NCBI GenBank assembly: GCA_002313795.1
Contig: DCCL01000159.1
Coordinates: 1-9,226, forward strand
From: Faecalibacterium prausnitzii
Lineage (GTDB): Bacteria > Bacillota > Clostridia > Oscillospirales > Ruminococcaceae
Direction: 5' to 3'
DNA: 9,226 nt
The notes below the pieces were generated by a model. That model saw only the letters and a program-made list of their open reading frames with translations, was not told the DNA's origin and made no database searches. Shown here piece by piece: positions 1-6,636 of the stretch (within the stretch, counting starts at the first letter, position 1; each line of letters begins with the position of its first letter). The position numbers were made by a program, and so were the translations under genes.

Positions 1-1
1 C

Positions 2-607
2 CATGTGCAGGAGGGCAAGAACATCAAGCTGGCCACCGGCACCCAGCTGATGGCGCAGGACCGCGCCATTGTGGACGAGGCCTATGCAGGCGATATTATC
101 GGCCTGTTCGACCCGGGCATCTTCTCCATCGGTGACACTCTGTGCACCGGCAAGAAGAAAGTCCAGTTCGCCGGCATCCCTACCTTCTCTCCCGAGCACT
201 TTGCCCGCATCGAGCAGAAGGACACCATGAAGCGCAAACAGTTCGTGAAGGGTATGGAGCAGATCGCCCAGGAGGGCGCTATCCAGATCTTCCGCGAAGT
301 GGGCGGCGGTATGGAAGAGGTCGTGGTCGGCGTGGTCGGCGTGCTGCAGCTGGAAGTGCTGGAGTACCGCCTGAACACCGAGTACAACGTGGAGATCCGG
401 ATGCAGCAGCTCCCCTTTGAGCAGCTGCGGTGGATCCAGAACGACCCCGACACCTATGTGCTGCGGGACCTCGACCTGACCAGCGACACCAAGGCTGTGG
501 AGGACATGAAAGGCAACCGCCTGCTCCTGTTCACCTCTGACTGGGCCATCCGCTGGGCCGAGACCCACAACGAGACGTTGAAACTGAGCGAGTTCGGCAA
601 TATCTAA
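2..607 (+). CDS. prfC: Peptide chain release factor 3 (RF3), C-terminal part
   Basis: The reading frame is open at the left edge, so this is a partial gene of about 201 codons ending in TAA. RF3 is a cytoplasmic translational GTPase that removes RF1 and RF2 from the ribosome after peptide release. The visible part begins in the beta-barrel domain after the G domain, with the RF3-typical stretch HVQEGKNIKL, then LATGTQLMAQDR, then the EAYAGDIIGLFDPGIFSIGDTL region (seen around window residues 25-46). The C-terminal domain contains GVVGVLQLEVLEYRL and ends in a WAIRWAETHNE-type tail, both familiar from RF3 and not from EF-G. The GTP-binding motifs lie upstream of the window and cannot be checked. 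The gene is followed 9 bases later by a strong hairpin terminator, so it is the last gene of its transcript. Confidence 0.93.
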   Translation, partial: HVQEGKNIKLATGTQLMAQDRAIVDEAYAGDIIGLFDPGIFSIGDTLCTGKKKVQFAGIPTFSPEHFARIEQKDTMKRKQFVKGMEQIAQEGAIQIFREVGGGMEEVVVGVVGVLQLEVLEYRLNTEYNVEIRMQQLPFEQLRWIQNDPDTYVLRDLDLTSDTKAVEDMKGNRLLLFTSDWAIRWAETHNETLKLSEFGNI

Positions 608-615
608 GCTGTAAG

Positions 616-662
616 AAGAGAGCTGCGGTACGGGGCTTTCCCGGCGCGCAGCTCTCTTTTTT
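616..662 (+). terminator. Intrinsic terminator of prfC
   Basis: A perfect 12-bp stem (AAGAGAGCTGCG at 616-627 with CGCAGCTCTCTT at 647-658) carries a second small stem inside its loop (CGGG 631-634 with CCCG 640-643). A run of T follows at 657-662. It lies directly after the prfC stop codon and separates prfC from the next gene. Confidence 0.9.
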
Positions 663-754
663 ATAGATCATGATGAAAAACACAACAAAGAATGCCAGAG
701 ATTGAATGAGGTGTTTCCATTGCGGGGAACACTACTGGCACGGAGGGTAAGTAT

Positions 755-1738
755 ATGCAGAACATCAACATCGGCAAAAGCGGCCTGTCCGCTCCTTTTC
801 TGGGGCTGGGCACCTGGGCCATCGGCGGCGGCAGCTGGTGGGGCGACAACGACGACGCCCTTTCGGTGAAAGCCATCGAAACTGCTGTGGAGCAGGGCAT
901 CGTCTGGGTGGACACCGCCCCCATCTACGGCCTTTACCACAGTGAGGAAGTCGTGGGCGAGGCCCTGCGCCACATCGACCGGGACAAGGTCATCCTTTCC
1001 ACCAAGTGCGGTCTGGAATGGCGGCACAAGACCCCTGTGCTCCACAAGGTGGTGGACGGCGTGACGGTCTACCGTGACCTGTCCGCCAAGAGCATCGTGG
1101 AGGATGTGGAAGACAGCCTGCGCCGTCTGGGCACCGACCATCTGGACTTGCTCTACACCCACTGGCAGACTCCTGACCTGAACCTCTTCCCGCTGGAAGA
1201 GACGGTGGAAGCCATGATGAAGCTGAAAGAGCAGGGCAAGATCCGGGCCATCGGCGCTTCCAACACCACCGCCGATTTCATCCGGGGTTACTGCAAGTAC
1301 GGCCAGCTGGACGTCATTCAGGAAAAGTACAGCCTGCTGACCCGCCGCATCGAGAAGCAGCTGCTGCCCACCTGCAAGGAGCTGGGCGTGTCCATTCAGG
1401 CCTATTCTCCGCTGGAGCAGGGCCTGCTCACCGGCAAAGTGACCATGGACACCACCTACCCCGAGGGCAGCACCCGGAACTCCAACCCCAACTTCCAGCC
1501 TGCCCGCCGGGCGCAGGCCATCCAGCTGCTGGACAGCTGGACTAACCTCTGCGAGAAATACCACTGCACCAAGGCTCAGCTGGTCATCGCCCTGACGGCC
1601 CGGATGATCCCCGGCCTCCACGTCCTGTGCGGCGCACGGACGCCGGAGCAGGTAATGGACAACGCCGGTGCGCTCCACATCCAGCTGGAGGGTGCGGATG
1701 CCGTCCAGATGAAGTGGGATGTAGACGCCATCTCCTGA
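755..1738 (+). CDS. Aldo/keto reductase (YdjG-like)
   Basis: This is a complete 327-residue cytoplasmic NAD(P)H-dependent oxidoreductase of the aldo/keto reductase (TIM barrel) superfamily. Members reduce aldehydes and ketones to alcohols, and the substrate here cannot be read from sequence. The expected catalytic tetrad is visible: Asp53 and Tyr58 in DTAPIYG, Lys84 in STKCG and His136 in YTHW. Other family blocks are LGLGTWAIGG near the N-terminus, GKIRAIGASN in the middle, and YSPLEQGLLTGK followed by a C-terminal SGAxTPEQ-like cofactor segment (CGARTPEQVMDNAGAL). The length and the GTWAIGGG, TKCG and SPLEQGLLTG blocks resemble, from memory, E. coli YdjG, an NADH-dependent methylglyoxal reductase. 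That substrate should not be assumed here. GGAGGG at 742-747 sits 7 bases before the ATG and supports the start. The gene has terminators on both sides and so appears to be transcribed alone, although I found no clear promoter in 663-754. Confidence 0.92.
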   Translation: MQNINIGKSGLSAPFLGLGTWAIGGGSWWGDNDDALSVKAIETAVEQGIVWVDTAPIYGLYHSEEVVGEALRHIDRDKVILSTKCGLEWRHKTPVLHKVVDGVTVYRDLSAKSIVEDVEDSLRRLGTDHLDLLYTHWQTPDLNLFPLEETVEAMMKLKEQGKIRAIGASNTTADFIRGYCKYGQLDVIQEKYSLLTRRIEKQLLPTCKELGVSIQAYSPLEQGLLTGKVTMDTTYPEGSTRNSNPNFQPARRAQAIQLLDSWTNLCEKYHCTKAQLVIALTARMIPGLHVLCGARTPEQVMDNAGALHIQLEGADAVQMKWDVDAIS

Positions 1739-1774
1739 TATCCTGAAGCTGTAAAAAGAAACAGCGCAAAACAG

Positions 1775-1826
1775 AAGACCGGAGCCCTTTTTGAGCCGCT
1801 TTGGCTCTGAAAGGGTTCCGGTCTTT
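1775..1826 (+). terminator. Terminator after the aldo/keto reductase gene, possibly bidirectional
   Basis: A long hairpin is formed by AGACCGGA (1776-1783) with TCCGGTCT (1817-1824), continued by a G-T pair, CCC with GGG, TTT with AAA, and an inner stem GAGCC (1793-1797) with GGCTC (1803-1807). TTTC and then a T-rich stretch follow on the plus strand. The minus strand side is also T-rich, so it may serve as a back-up end for the convergent gene at 1976-3280 too. The remaining 1827-1975 shows no gene, only two small hairpins (TTCGC/GCGAA near 1835-1848 and CCCGC/GCGGG at 1888-1902). Confidence 0.8.
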
Positions 1827-1975
1827 CTGCACTATTTTTCGCTGGCGCGAAGGTGAGATTGCTTTTGTCTGTAAGATTGACGGCTGCGCCCGCCTGTAGC
1901 GGGAGATGCCTTTTCCTTTACTACAAAGAAAAAACTCGCGCCCGCATCCCCCACCAGCAAGATATGCAGAGAGAC

Positions 1976-3280
1976 TTACCCGTTTTCTTTCCAGAACAGC
2001 CCTCCGCTGGTCTTGAACAGCAGCCACGGGTCAATGCTCTTGCTTCCCAGCTTGAAGTCCATGGTCATCTCTTCCCCCAGAGCGCCCACGGCCTGCCCCT
2101 TTTCCACAGTCTGTCCGGTGCTCACTGAGACTGCATCCAGCCCGTAGAGATAGCTGCGCAGCCCGCAGCCATGGTCGATGACCACCGTATTGCCGGTGAG
2201 GGCAAGATTGCCCGCAAAGACCACCACACCGTTGGCCGGGGCGCGGCAGACTGCGCCCGGGATGGTATAGAGCTTCGTGGAGTTCGATTTGCTCCCCTGT
2301 TTGCCGCCGGTCACTTTCACCTGACCGAAATCCACAAGGGTCATGTAGTCCTCTGCCGGGCAGACGAAACCGCCGCTCCACAGCTTTTCCCGGGCAGGCT
2401 GCTCATAGAGGGGCCAGATGGCGTTCCGGAACTCGGTGCTGGCGGCTTCGCCGACATCCGGCTCGGCCTCCACTTCGACAGTGCCGAAATCCTTCGGGAT
2501 GACGGTGATGCTTCTGGTGACGGTCTCGCCGCCCACGGTAATGTTCACCTCATGGGCACCGGCCGAGGCATTATAGGCCGCCGGGATGTAGGCCCGCCAG
2601 CCGCTGCCCAGCCGGACGCACTGGACATTGCCAAGGTCTGTCTCCACTGTGGGGGCCGTATCGCCCACCATGCCGGTGAGGGCTGCGGCCACAACGCCGC
2701 CCTGCTCCACACGGTCGGAAGAAAGCTCTACCTCCGCGCTGGCCTGCAGCGTGAACCGGAAGAAATAATAATACCAGCCGGTGGGCTTTGCGGGGTGTTC
2801 CAGGCCGGAGTTCCGGCGTATCCCGCCGGTGCTGCCGCCCTCGAACTGAGCGGCGGTCATGGTCTCCGGCAGCCGCCAGACCGTCAGCTCGGCCTTATAG
2901 TCGCCGTTGGCCGGGAAAAGGAAGGTGTCATAGTTGGCCGCGGTGCCCTCAAACACCACGTTGCCGGTGCTGTCGGTGATGGTCAGGGGGCCGTAGCTGT
3001 ACCAGTCGGGCAGGGTGAACTCCGGGTGGGCCTCGTAGAGGACGCCCAGTTTCTGCACCGTGAGGGTGCGGGGGCTGGAAAACACCTTATCCAGCTGACC
3101 ACCCAGCAGGGGCACCTGCCAGCACCATCCGTTGGCTTCCAGCTCCTGCCCGCCGAACTGCACCTCGGACACGGGCTTTGCACCCTCGGATGTAAAGGAA
3201 TAGCTCACGCCCATCACCGCCGCCAGCAGCACCACAACGCCCAGCGCAACGCCGATGAGCCACAACAAGACTCGTTTCAT
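1976..3280 (-). CDS. Membrane-anchored protein with a degenerate LytM/M23 peptidase-like domain
   Basis: This is a complete 434-residue protein. It has a short basic N-terminus (MKR) and one strongly hydrophobic segment at about 4-26, so it is probably anchored in the membrane with the rest outside. Residues about 36-180 look beta-rich and match no domain I recognise. Residues about 182-262 look like the Ig-like domain often found before M23 peptidases, ending in ITVIPKDFGTVEV. Residues about 311-422 follow the LytM/M23 fold: RAPANGVVVFAG, GNTVVIDHGCGLRSYLYGL, VEKGQAVGALG, then SIDPW. The zinc-binding positions appear lost. The HxxxD segment is replaced around STKLYT (334-339), the YAHL histidine by YGL (379-381), and the final HxH by TMD (406-408). 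It therefore probably binds or scaffolds instead of cutting peptidoglycan, as proposed for SpoIIQ-like proteins, though calling it SpoIIQ would go too far. AAGGGAG lies 8 bases before the ATG. Confidence 0.8.
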   Translation of the reverse strand: MKRVLLWLIGVALGVVVLLAAVMGVSYSFTSEGAKPVSEVQFGGQELEANGWCWQVPLLGGQLDKVFSSPRTLTVQKLGVLYEAHPEFTLPDWYSYGPLTITDSTGNVVFEGTAANYDTFLFPANGDYKAELTVWRLPETMTAAQFEGGSTGGIRRNSGLEHPAKPTGWYYYFFRFTLQASAEVELSSDRVEQGGVVAAALTGMVGDTAPTVETDLGNVQCVRLGSGWRAYIPAAYNASAGAHEVNITVGGETVTRSITVIPKDFGTVEVEAEPDVGEAASTEFRNAIWPLYEQPAREKLWSGGFVCPAEDYMTLVDFGQVKVTGGKQGSKSNSTKLYTIPGAVCRAPANGVVVFAGNLALTGNTVVIDHGCGLRSYLYGLDAVSVSTGQTVEKGQAVGALGEEMTMDFKLGSKSIDPWLLFKTSGGLFWKENG

Positions 3281-3293
3281 AGGATGTACTCCC

Positions 3294-3307
3294 TTCTGAA
3301 CTCAGAA
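3294..3307. repeat. Short dyad overlapping the ribosome binding site of the LytM-like gene
   Basis: TTCTGA-AC-TCAGAA is a 6-2-6 inverted repeat. It directly adjoins and partly overlaps the ribosome binding site of the minus-strand gene that starts at 3280. It could be a small operator or chance. A second hairpin (CGCCTGC 3317-3323 with GCAGGCG 3333-3339) lies just upstream in the same leader. Confidence 0.3.
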
Positions 3308-3361
3308 TGCAGGGCCCGCCTGCTCAGGAACCGCAGGCGAAAAATGTCATAAGGACAATGC

Positions 3362-3406
3362 AAAAAGGCGCACCGGCACAGCCTGTTTCAGACTGCCGGT
3401 GCGCCC
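3362..3406 (-). terminator. Intrinsic terminator of the small membrane protein gene
   Basis: A perfect 12-bp stem (GGCGCACCGGCA at 3367-3378 with TGCCGGTGCGCC at 3394-3405) is followed on the minus strand by TTTTT (3366-3362). It lies about 30 bases past the stop codon at 3438 and should separate that gene from the LytM-like gene downstream. Confidence 0.9.
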
Positions 3407-3437
3407 TTGTGTTTCTGTTCTGTTTCAGCCTGCGGTT

Positions 3438-3662
3438 TTATTCGGCAGCGTCCTCGGCGGGAGCATCTTCCTCGGCCTTGGGTTCCTCTGCGGTCTCGGC
3501 AGGCTCGTCCCCTGCGGGGGCAGCGGTATCCTCGCCAAACAGCAGGCGCTCGTACTCGTCCAGCTCCTTCTCACGGCGGCGCAGATAAACAGCCACAGCG
3601 GCCAGTGCACCAGCCACAGCAGCCAGCGTTGCGATAACAGCGATCAGACAGGATTTCTTCAT
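3438..3662 (-). CDS. Small single-pass membrane protein with an acidic tail, function unknown
   Basis: I do not recognise this 74-residue protein. It starts MKKSCLIAVIATLAAVAGAL, with a hydrophobic helix at about 5-27 that is either a membrane anchor or an uncleaved signal. A basic patch follows (LRRREKELDEYERLLFG, about 27-43), then an Ala/Pro/Glu/Asp-rich acidic tail to the C-terminus (about 44-74) that is probably disordered. The Cys at position 5 is not in a convincing lipobox. The frame is open upstream to 3788, but the ATG at 3662 is chosen because an AAAAGGAG sequence precedes it (spacing of about 12 bases, slightly long) and because the upstream extension would start inside the promoter. 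A good promoter lies about 90 bases upstream and a strong terminator downstream, so it is a single-gene unit. Being transcribed on its own is the best evidence that it is real. Confidence 0.75.
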   Translation of the reverse strand: MKKSCLIAVIATLAAVAGALAAVAVYLRRREKELDEYERLLFGEDTAAPAGDEPAETAEEPKAEEDAPAEDAAE

Positions 3663-3755
3663 AGGTTCAGCACACTCCTTTTTGGTCGAACCGGCGGTCC
3701 AGCTTATTTGAATCAGCGGTCGTTCCGCGGCACAGGCTCGGTCTATTCTGCAACT

Positions 3756-3784
3756 ATTATACCCGTAATGCACGAAAATTACAA
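3756..3784 (-). promoter_or_regulatory. Sigma-A type promoter of the small membrane protein gene
   Basis: On the minus strand the -35 is TTGTAA (3784-3779) and the -10 is a perfect TATAAT (3761-3756), with the ideal 17-base spacer. Transcription would start near 3749, leaving a leader of about 85 bases before the ATG at 3662. Confidence 0.75.
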
Positions 3785-3786
3785 CC

Positions 3787-3808
3787 AAAAAGGCAAAATT
3801 TTGCTTTT
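3787..3808 (-). terminator. AT-rich palindrome, possible weak terminator of mutY
   Basis: GCAAAATTTTGC (3793-3804) is a perfect 12-base palindrome flanked by A-runs and T-runs. On the minus strand it directly follows the mutY stop and is followed by CTTTTT. The stem is short and AT-rich, so termination would be weak. It also sits just upstream of the -35 of the next promoter and could instead be a protein-binding site. Confidence 0.35.
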
Positions 3809-3809
3809 G

Positions 3810-4853
3810 TCAGACCCCCAGCCGCTTTTTATACGCCTTGAACGCGCCGGGCAGGGTGTACTCCTGCTGCATCTGTTCCCGGCTGGCCCAGACACAGCCC
3901 GCCGGGGCAGGAACGGCGCTGACCCGGACTGCATATCCGGTCATCCGCCACTCGATGTGGCTGAAGATATGCTTTGCTGCGGGCAGTGGCTCCAGCTTTT
4001 CGCAGGCAAGGCCCAGCGCTTCCAGCCGGGCGCAGACCTCCTCTGCGGTCAGGCTCTCCCCCTCCCAGAGCAGGGGCTGCCACAGCCCGGCCAGCAGGCC
4101 CTTCTGGGGCCGCTGCTGAAGAAGGAACCGGCCCTCCGGGTCTTCGGCCAGCACCACCGTCACCGGCTGGATGTTCCGGGCCTTAGGCGGGGCCTTGTGG
4201 GGCAGTTCCAGCGCCGTGCCTGCGGCCCGGGCCTGACACAGACCGGCCAGCGGGCACTGTTCACAAAGGGGCGCGCCGTTGGGCAGGCAGACCAGCGCCC
4301 CCAGTTCCATAAGGGCCTGATTGTAATCGCCCGCCTTATCCGGCGGCTGATGGGCCATGACCCGGGCCGTAAATGCCTTTTTCACCTTAGGGTCGGTGAT
4401 CATGCCGGGGTCATTGTAGAGCCGGGAGAACACCCGCAGCACATTGCCGTCCACGGCAGGCACCGCCAGACCAAAACTGATGGACGCGATGGCCCCTGCC
4501 GTGTAGTCCCCGATGCCGGGCAGGGCCCGGAGGGCATCGTAGTCGGCAGGCAGCTGCCCGCCGTACTGTTCACAGACGATGCGGGCTGCTTTCTGCAGGT
4601 TGCGCACCCGGCTGTAGTAGCCCAGCCCTTCCCAGCGCTTATGGAGCTTTTCTTCCTCGCAGGCGGCCAGCGCCGGGATGTCCGGCAGGGCGGCGAGAAA
4701 GCGCTCATAATAAGGCAGCGCCGCCGAGACCCGGGTCTGCTGCAGCATGATCTCACTGAGCCAGACATGGTAGGGGCTGGGGTCGGTGCGGAAGGGCAGG
4801 ATGCGCTGATTCTGATAAAACCATTCCAGCAGAGCCGGGGCAATGTTTTCCAC
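3810..4853 (-). CDS. mutY: A/G-specific adenine DNA glycosylase MutY
   Basis: MutY removes adenine mispaired with 8-oxoguanine in DNA. With the GTG start the protein has 347 residues. The N-terminal helix-hairpin-helix glycosylase domain has WLSEIMLQQTRV with catalytic Glu34, the hairpin LPGIGDYTAGAIA (111-123) and catalytic Asp135 in AVDGNVLRVF. The iron-sulfur cluster cysteines are Cys189, 197, 200 and 206, spaced C-X7-C-X2-C-X5-C, one residue longer in the first gap than E. coli MutY. Residues about 226-347 form the MutT-like domain that reads 8-oxoG, with an FSH loop at 297-299. The start is chosen because AAGGAG (4869-4864) precedes the GTG and the protein then begins at ENIAPALLEWF, where MutY proteins normally begin. 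Longer in-frame starts (an ATG at 4887, a TTG at 4934 inside the asnS terminator) lack ribosome binding sites. It is probably its own transcription unit between asnS and the small membrane protein gene. Confidence 0.95.
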   Translation of the reverse strand: MENIAPALLEWFYQNQRILPFRTDPSPYHVWLSEIMLQQTRVSAALPYYERFLAALPDIPALAACEEEKLHKRWEGLGYYSRVRNLQKAARIVCEQYGGQLPADYDALRALPGIGDYTAGAIASISFGLAVPAVDGNVLRVFSRLYNDPGMITDPKVKKAFTARVMAHQPPDKAGDYNQALMELGALVCLPNGAPLCEQCPLAGLCQARAAGTALELPHKAPPKARNIQPVTVVLAEDPEGRFLLQQRPQKGLLAGLWQPLLWEGESLTAEEVCARLEALGLACEKLEPLPAAKHIFSHIEWRMTGYAVRVSAVPAPAGCVWASREQMQQEYTLPGAFKAYKKRLGV

Positions 4854-4863
4854 TTGTTTCGCT

Positions 4864-4869
4864 CTCCTT
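4864..4869 (-). promoter_or_regulatory. Ribosome binding site deciding the mutY GTG start
   Basis: AAGGAG on the minus strand (4869-4864) lies 10 bases before GTG (4853-4851). It is the only good Shine-Dalgarno site near the 5' end of the mutY frame, which supports the GTG over the upstream ATG and TTG. Confidence 0.7.
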
Positions 4870-4906
4870 GTTGAAAATTTGCAGGTCATCCAGCGTGATG
4901 TCGTGA

Positions 4907-4934
4907 AGTGTACCACAAAGCCTTTTCTTAGCAA
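4907..4934 (-). promoter_or_regulatory. Possible promoter of mutY
   Basis: On the minus strand TTGCTA (4934-4929) and TACACT (4912-4907) are 16 bases apart, with a TG one base before the -10 (extended -10). Each box matches consensus at 4 of 6 positions. It would overlap the T-run of the asnS terminator. A weak promoter is expected here because mutY follows a terminator, but the sequence match alone is modest. Confidence 0.35.
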
Positions 4935-4959
4935 AAAAGCCGCCGCCCGGGGCGGCGAC
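4933..4959 (-). terminator. Intrinsic terminator of asnS
   Basis: A GC-only stem (CGCCGCCC at 4941-4948 with GGCGGCG at 4951-4957, outer G-C at 4939/4959) is followed by TTTTTT on the minus strand (4938-4933). It lies about 80 bases past the asnS stop. The intervening 4960-5041 holds no gene. Confidence 0.8.
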
Positions 4960-5041
4960 TTTTATCGCAAGTCAGGAAAATCGTACAGCATCAAAACAGC
5001 ATCTTTGCGAGGTGCAATTCAGCGCTGTTAATGAAACACTT

Positions 5042-6430
5042 TTAGAAACCGTAGGCAGTGCGGGGGAAGGGCAGCACGTCACGGATGTTCTGGATGCCCG
5101 TGAGGTACATGATCATCCGCTCGAAGCCCAGACCGTAGCCTGCGTGCTCCACACTGCCGAACTTGCGGAGGTTGAGATACCAGTCGTAGCTGGACTTGTC
5201 CAGACCCAGCTCATCCATGCGGGCCACCAGCTTGTCGTAGTCTTCCTCACGCTGGCTGCCGCCGATGAGCTCGCCGATGCCGGGCACCAGCATATCGGCT
5301 GCGGCCACGGTCTTGCCGTCGGGGTTCTGCTTCATGTAGAAGCTCTTGATCTCCTTCGGGTAATCGGTGACGAAGACAGGCTTCTTGAACACCACCTCAG
5401 TCAGGTAGCGCTCGTGCTCAGTCTGGATGTCCACGCCCCACTCCACGGGGAACTGGAATTTCTTGTTGTTCTTCTTCAGGATCTCGATGGCGTCGGTGTA
5501 GCTGATGCGGCCAAACTCGCTGTTTGCCACCAGCTCCAGACGCTCGATGAGGCCCTTGTCGATGAACTGGTTGAAGAACGCCATCTCATCGGGGCAGTTG
5601 TCCAGCACATAGCGGATGACGTACTTGGTCATGGCCTCAGCGGTGTCCATATAGCCGTTCAGGTCGCAGAACGCCATCTCCGGCTCAATCATCCAGAACT
5701 CGGCAGCGTGGCGGGTGGTGAAGCTCTTCTCAGCGCGGAAGGTGGGACCGAAGGTATATACCTTGCCGAAAGCCATGGCCATGGCCTCAGCCTCCAGCTG
5801 ACCGGAAACGGTCAGGTTGACGGGCTTGCCAAAGAAGTCCTTGGTGTAATCCACGGTGCCGTCCTCGTTCTTGGGAACGTTCTCCAGGTCGAGGGTGGTG
5901 ACGCGGAACATCTCACCGGCACCCTCGCAGTCGGAAGCGGTCAGCAGCGGAGAATGAGCATAGACGAAGCCGTTCTCCTGGAAGAACTTGTGGATGGCGT
6001 AAGCGGCCACGCTGCGGACGCGGAATGCGGCGTTGAAGGTGTTGGTGCGGGGGCGCAGGGTGGGCATGGTGCGCAGATACTCCATGCTCATCTTCTTTTT
6101 CTGCAGCGGATACTCGTCGGCAGGGCAGTCGCCCAGAATTTCGACAGAGTCGGCGTTCAGCTCAAAGGGCTGCTTGGCCTGCGGGGTCAGCACGATGCGG
6201 CCCACGACACGCAGGCTGCTGTACAGGCCGGTGTGGATGACCTGCTCATAGTTAGGCAGCTTGCCTGCTTCCAGCACGACCTGCAGGGTCTTGAAGCAGC
6301 CGCCGTCCGACAGGGCGATGAAGCCGATGTTCTTGGAGTCGCGGATGTTCTTTGCCCAGCCGCATACGGTGACGACCGTACCATCGGCGGGGGTGTTCTT
6401 GTACAGCGAAACGATCTCAGTGCGTTCCAT
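5042..6430 (-). CDS. asnS: Asparaginyl-tRNA synthetase
   Basis: This is a complete 462-residue class IIb aminoacyl-tRNA synthetase that charges tRNA-Asn with asparagine in the cytoplasm. The N-terminal OB-fold anticodon-binding domain spans about 16-105 ([21 protein letters not shown]). The catalytic core shows SGQLEAE (209-215), motif 2 in [10 protein letters not shown] to EFWMIEPE (227-251), [13 protein letters not shown] (355-367) and motif 3 in [17 protein letters not shown] (429-445), ending with [11 protein letters not shown]. The [10 protein letters not shown] and [10 protein letters not shown] ending is typical of AsnRS rather than AspRS, and the Asn-specific T-box in front independently supports this. 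GGAGGAG lies 5 bases before the ATG. The gene is controlled by transcription attenuation in its leader (T-box at about 6637-6925) and ends at the hairpin at 4933-4959. Presence of AsnRS implies direct charging of Asn, although a transamidation route could coexist elsewhere. Confidence 0.97.
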   Translation of the reverse strand: MERTEIVSLYKNTPADGTVVTVCGWAKNIRDSKNIGFIALSDGGCFKTLQVVLEAGKLPNYEQVIHTGLYSSLRVVGRIVLTPQAKQPFELNADSVEILGDCPADEYPLQKKKMSMEYLRTMPTLRPRTNTFNAAFRVRSVAAYAIHKFFQENGFVYAHSPLLTASDCEGAGEMFRVTTLDLENVPKNEDGTVDYTKDFFGKPVNLTVSGQLEAEAMAMAFGKVYTFGPTFRAEKSFTTRHAAEFWMIEPEMAFCDLNGYMDTAEAMTKYVIRYVLDNCPDEMAFFNQFIDKGLIERLELVANSEFGRISYTDAIEILKKNNKKFQFPVEWGVDIQTEHERYLTEVVFKKPVFVTDYPKEIKSFYMKQNPDGKTVAAADMLVPGIGELIGGSQREEDYDKLVARMDELGLDKSSYDWYLNLRKFGSVEHAGYGLGFERMIMYLTGIQNIRDVLPFPRTAYGF

Positions 6431-6474
6431 ATTTTCTCCTCCAGATTCGATCTATAAAAAGGATGTTCCGGCTT

Positions 6475-6524
6475 GCCTGAGAGCTGCCAAGACGATGGCT
6501 GGCATAGGATTTTTGCTGTCAGGC
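6475..6524 (-). other. Conserved-looking hairpin in the asnS leader downstream of the T-box terminator
   Basis: On the minus strand GCCTGA-C-AGC (6524-6515) pairs with GCT-C-TCAGGC (6484-6475), with a single C-C mismatch, and encloses a TGCC/GGCA inner stem. It sits between the T-box terminator and the asnS ribosome binding site and is not part of the usual T-box fold. It lacks a T-run, so it is not a terminator. Function unknown. Confidence 0.4.
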
Positions 6525-6586
6525 ACAGCTTATTGAGTGCAGGAATACTTGGTGTATTTCAAGCGAGATAAGCAAAGCATGACGGC

Positions 6587-6616
6587 AAAAAGACCCGCCA
6601 GACAGCGTCGGGGCTG
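6587..6616 (-). terminator. Possible second, imperfect terminator in the asnS leader
   Basis: Reading the minus strand, a bulged stem (CCCCGAC, loop GCT, GTCTGGCGGG) is followed by TTTTT at 6591-6587. The stem has two bulges, so its strength is doubtful. If it works, it would be a second stop point below the T-box terminator. Confidence 0.25.
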
Positions 6617-6636
6617 CCCGAAGGTAAGCCAAAAAG

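Noticed and set aside
668..1678. Open frame of 336 codons on the minus strand, opposite the aldo/keto reductase
   Set aside because: The plus strand has the full catalytic tetrad and a good ribosome binding site. The minus frame shows no family signature.
2171..3352. Open frame of 393 codons on the plus strand, opposite the LytM-like gene
   Set aside because: Its sequence is His/Gly/Ala-rich low-complexity of the antisense type. The minus-strand gene has a ribosome binding site, a membrane anchor and a known fold.
3399..4874. Open frame of 491 codons on the plus strand, opposite mutY and the small membrane protein gene
   Set aside because: The minus strand encodes an unmistakable MutY here, and the plus frame runs through a terminator and a promoter.
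4986..5003. Direct repeat CAGCATC-AAAA-CAGCATC downstream of asnS
   Set aside because: Only two 7-base copies, with no link to an element boundary. Chance is likely.
5012..6457. Open frame of 481 codons on the plus strand, opposite asnS
   Set aside because: It mirrors asnS codon by codon, starts without a ribosome binding site and has no recognisable domain. Long antisense frames are expected in GC-rich genes.
6531..6582. Small ATG frames of 16-17 codons in the asnS leader on the minus strand, as possible leader peptides
   Set aside because: None has a Shine-Dalgarno site or a run of Asn codons, and the T-box already explains amino acid control.
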